A program made the position numbers and the translations under genes. Below the pieces are notes generated by a model. It was not told the origin of the DNA and ran no database searches. It saw only the letters and a program-made list of their open reading frames with translations. Shown piece by piece: positions 61,284-64,000 of a stretch of 64,000 bases of DNA; the stretch's first letter is position 1; each line of letters opens with the position of its first letter. Origin of the DNA: Capsicum annuum (Eukaryota; Streptophyta; Magnoliopsida; Solanales; Solanaceae); NCBI RefSeq assembly GCF_002878395.1, contig NC_061115.1, positions 52,306,787 through 52,370,786 of the forward strand. Reading direction: 5' to 3'.

Positions 61284-63250
61284 TATAACACCCTATATTC
61301 TGTGTGTACTAGTTCTACTCATGAGGAACTTGATATAGATATATGGGATAGGTAATGGGCTCGGGTATCCTATATGATAAGTGACGGTAAGATAGGTTTA
61401 AAGGAATTACAACATATATTAAAACGGGGTACAACTAAGTTACCATCGATGAGAGTATCTAAACTTAGGCCCTTAAGTAGGTATTTGGATCTAAAGGATG
61501 AAGTGACCAAGTGTACATAAGTTTTAAGTCTAACTGTAAGTATTTTGATCTTAAAATGGAATAAAATATTAAGGTGCTTGCTTGACTTATTTAAGTTAGT
61601 AGGTGAGTCACCTACTTTGACCTTTTGACCAACCTAAGAACTAAGTAGGTGCATCACCTATTAAGACTCCCTTAACCAGTTTATTGGGCCAAGTACACTA
61701 CCACCTACTTTATTTAATTTTGGCCCAATTTGAAGGAGGGAAAGAGAGAAGAATAGGCAGCCAAGGACCAATAGTTTTAGATCCAAAAAGGTCCAATATA
61801 ATGGGAAAGTAGGTGCATCACCTACTTGAAAAATTATGGCCCAAAAATAGCCAAGAAAGTTGGCCAAAAGCATATCCTTTTAAAGGGGTTGAAACCAGCT
61901 CTTTTAGCTTATTTTAACTAGTTAAAAAAAACAGCTTTCAAGATTTTCTCTCTAGTTATATCTTAGCTATGAAGCAGCCCTATAATTCCACTAGGGTTCT
62001 TTGGATTTACCTTCCTTCCAAGTTAAAGGTAAGTGAACAAATCATGTGCACATCTTAATAATACTATGAGAATTATGTTCTCCATGATTAAACTATAAGA
62101 CATCCCTTTTTAAGTTTGGCAGTCCTATTATTCTTGATTATTAAGAGATGTTTCTCTTCATTTTTGGTTTGTGAATAAAGGAATCTAGCTATTGAAGAGA
62201 TATACACTAAGGGAATAAACTACCACCGAAATTAAGGTATGGCTACTATCTATTTTTAGTTTTTTTCGATACATGTGTTGATAGTGATCGTATATATGTT
62301 GTTGTTAAGAACTCAAGGGATGGTGAGTTCAATATTTGATTGCTATATTGATATTTGGGGCTGTTTTGGAATAGTTTTATGTATATATATTGGGGCTGCT
62401 TGGTTGATGTTGGGAGAAAGGTGTGAATGGTTTCCAATGAAGGGTAGAAAGAGGGTATAGTGGTACACCACCAAATGAAATGTTGCATATGCTTACTGCC
62501 CACACCACTTGGTATACCATTTTGAGAGTACAATAAAGACCAAAGTGTTAAGGGGGGGGGGGCGTCTTATAAGAAGTTACATTGCATGTGAATGTAATTA
62601 GAAAATAACGAGGTTGAAAGAACACCCTTGAATTAGTTAATTGTGGATTACTACCTGCCTACTGTTTTGGTAAGTTTAAATGGCGTGAATGTATTAATTA
62701 GCTGCTAATACCAGTTTTATGCTGTTGTAGATTAATAATCTAAAAGGAAGGGTGTTAAGTAAGAGTGTAATTAGTTGTGCAACAAGGTATGTAAGGTTTA
62801 TCGAGCCTATACTCTTTGGAATGATTTGAACTCCTTTGTTACAATGTAAGCTTCCTAAGCGTTCTTCCTTTCAAATTATACATAAATGCAGCGTACAAAC
62901 TCCAAGGTAGCTAACAACCTTATTCTAACTTGTTAGGTTCTTAAAGCACCTGAAGATGTGTTTGTTACTAGATCTGTCCATTTTTCCTTCTAAATATTAG
63001 TATGATATAGGTGTTTTCAGCAATAAGCTTTATAAGTTGTTCTCTTAGTCAACATGACCTATGTGTTATATTCCTATTATTGTTGTATCCTACCTCATTG
63101 CTACTGCATCTAATGCGTATTTGTATACCTTTTTCTACTGGTCCAAAGTTCCAAATCTAATACATGGCCACCAAAACAACAACTTTAAAGATGAAAAGAA
63201 TGATCTGAAGTGATTCTATATATTTCCAGGTTAGGGTCTGGTGCACCATC
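61284..63250 (+). repeat. 3' LTR of the chromovirus remnant (right end uncertain)
   Basis: It starts TATAACACCC (canonical TGTAACACCC with one change) after the purine tract. It includes three small hairpins GTAGGTG-nnn-CACCTAC at 61599-61615, 61643-61662 and 61807-61827. A poly-G run lies near 62553. I did not find a clear LTR end. Frames at 62246-62533 and 62275-62460 are not recognisable genes. Confidence 0.55.
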
Positions 63251-63389
63251 CCATATAATTAGGGGAAAGGACATGAATTGAGCCTTTTCAAAATTAATGA
63301 TTCATCTTTGGGCCATTAGCCATTTCATGGCCAGTGGACCGAAGTAATTCCACATATTGTCTATTCCAATTTTGGGCTATTTCAGGCCC

Positions 63390-64000
63390 TCTTTAAAATA
63401 TTAGTGTTGATCAAATTTTTTTCGCTCCAAATTTTTTGGGCTAAAAATTTATTTTTTTAAATGAAAAATAATTAAATATAATTGTACAAAAATTATATAA
63501 TTATTTTATAAAATATGTATATGTATAAGATATAAATAGAAACTATAATGGATGTTTAAAGAAACTGTATAATTAAGGTATAGAATATGTATCTGAAAAT
63601 TATTATAGCTAAATGTTATATATAATGTGTATAGAAACTGTATAATTGTTGTATAGAGTATATTCTTGAATATGATAAGTACAGAAACGGTAGCATTGTT
63701 GTATATATTGTATATATATTTGTTATATAAAGTTTATAGTTTTGTATATGATATGTATAGAAACTGCATAATTATTGTATAGAATATGGTTCTGAATAAT
63801 CGTTGTAGCTAAATGTTGTATAGAAGCTTCATAATTATTTTATATATATATATATATATATATGATGTATATAGAAACTGTATTGTTTTTTAAATATATA
63901 AAATGTATAGTAGTTATATATATTCTATAAATATACAGTATTTATATATTGATTATACATTTATTACACACGAATTATAAAAATATAAAAGTGAAGAGTT
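63390..64000. repeat. AT-rich degenerate repeat (TATAGAAACTGTATAATT units)
   Basis: A phrase close to TATAGAAACTGTATAATTGT recurs near 63559, 63628, 63684, 63757, 63821 and 63872 at irregular 50-73 bp spacing, with a (TA)n run near 63841. It continues off the window edge. Confidence 0.7.

Overview
This is plant nuclear DNA, and I find no intact host gene in it. The repeats point to Solanaceae, probably Solanum. The evidence is Ty3/gypsy chromovirus gag and integrase sequence of the type common in Solanum, retrotransposon primer-binding sites matching initiator-Met tRNA, a TS-type SINE with a (TTG)n tail (two copies), and tandem Helitrons. The density and depth of nesting suggest pericentromeric or other heterochromatic DNA. 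All boundaries were placed by eye and should be read as plus or minus a few bases, or tens of bases where stated.

Layout. 1-3394 (minus strand): LTR, primer-binding site and broken gag of gypsy element A, inserted in the reverse-transcriptase region of gypsy element B. 3395-8997 (minus): element B, with RT fragment, broken protease, broken gag, degraded primer site and a 2.9 kb LTR. B itself sits in an older LTR (8998-9258). 9345-11949: related solo LTR. 12800-14935 (plus): copia LTR plus broken gag/protease. 15200-18971 (plus): old gypsy LTR holding a complete 1393-bp Mutator-like element with a perfect 9-bp target-site duplication. 18972-21534 (plus): gypsy LTR, primer site and gag start. 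21535-25737 (minus): AT-rich Helitron-type repeats in head-to-tail order, with a Stowaway-like MITE inside. 25738-25996 and 53703 onward: a CACTA transposon split by a 27.7 kb insertion.

The centre of the window is that insertion, 25997-53702, flanked by one perfect GTTAA duplication. It is a tandem array of one large non-coding LTR element (LARD-like): LTR1, internal 1, LTR2, internal 2, LTR3, internal 3 remnant, LTR4. Three internal deletions mark it. Nested in LTR2 (33130-43012) is a 9.9 kb Athila/Tat-like element. It keeps gag-protease and an extra ORF resembling plant 'putative transposon protein' domains, but I see no RT or integrase. It carries eleven copies of a quasi-palindrome of 56-57 bp at about 92-bp pitch: three in each LTR and five just upstream of the extra ORF. 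The repetition of this module before each of the two reading-frame regions is the most unusual structure in the window.

53703-59470 is AT-rich with little I can name, apart from CACTA sequence and a possible Helitron 5' end. 59470-63250 holds another gypsy chromovirus remnant (LTR fragment with 60-bp tandem repeats, integrase/chromodomain end, next LTR). 63390-64000 is AT-rich degenerate repeat. Every coding region is disrupted. In the Athila-like element the in-frame stops are almost all of the kind made by C-to-T or G-to-A change, as expected for old methylated elements.
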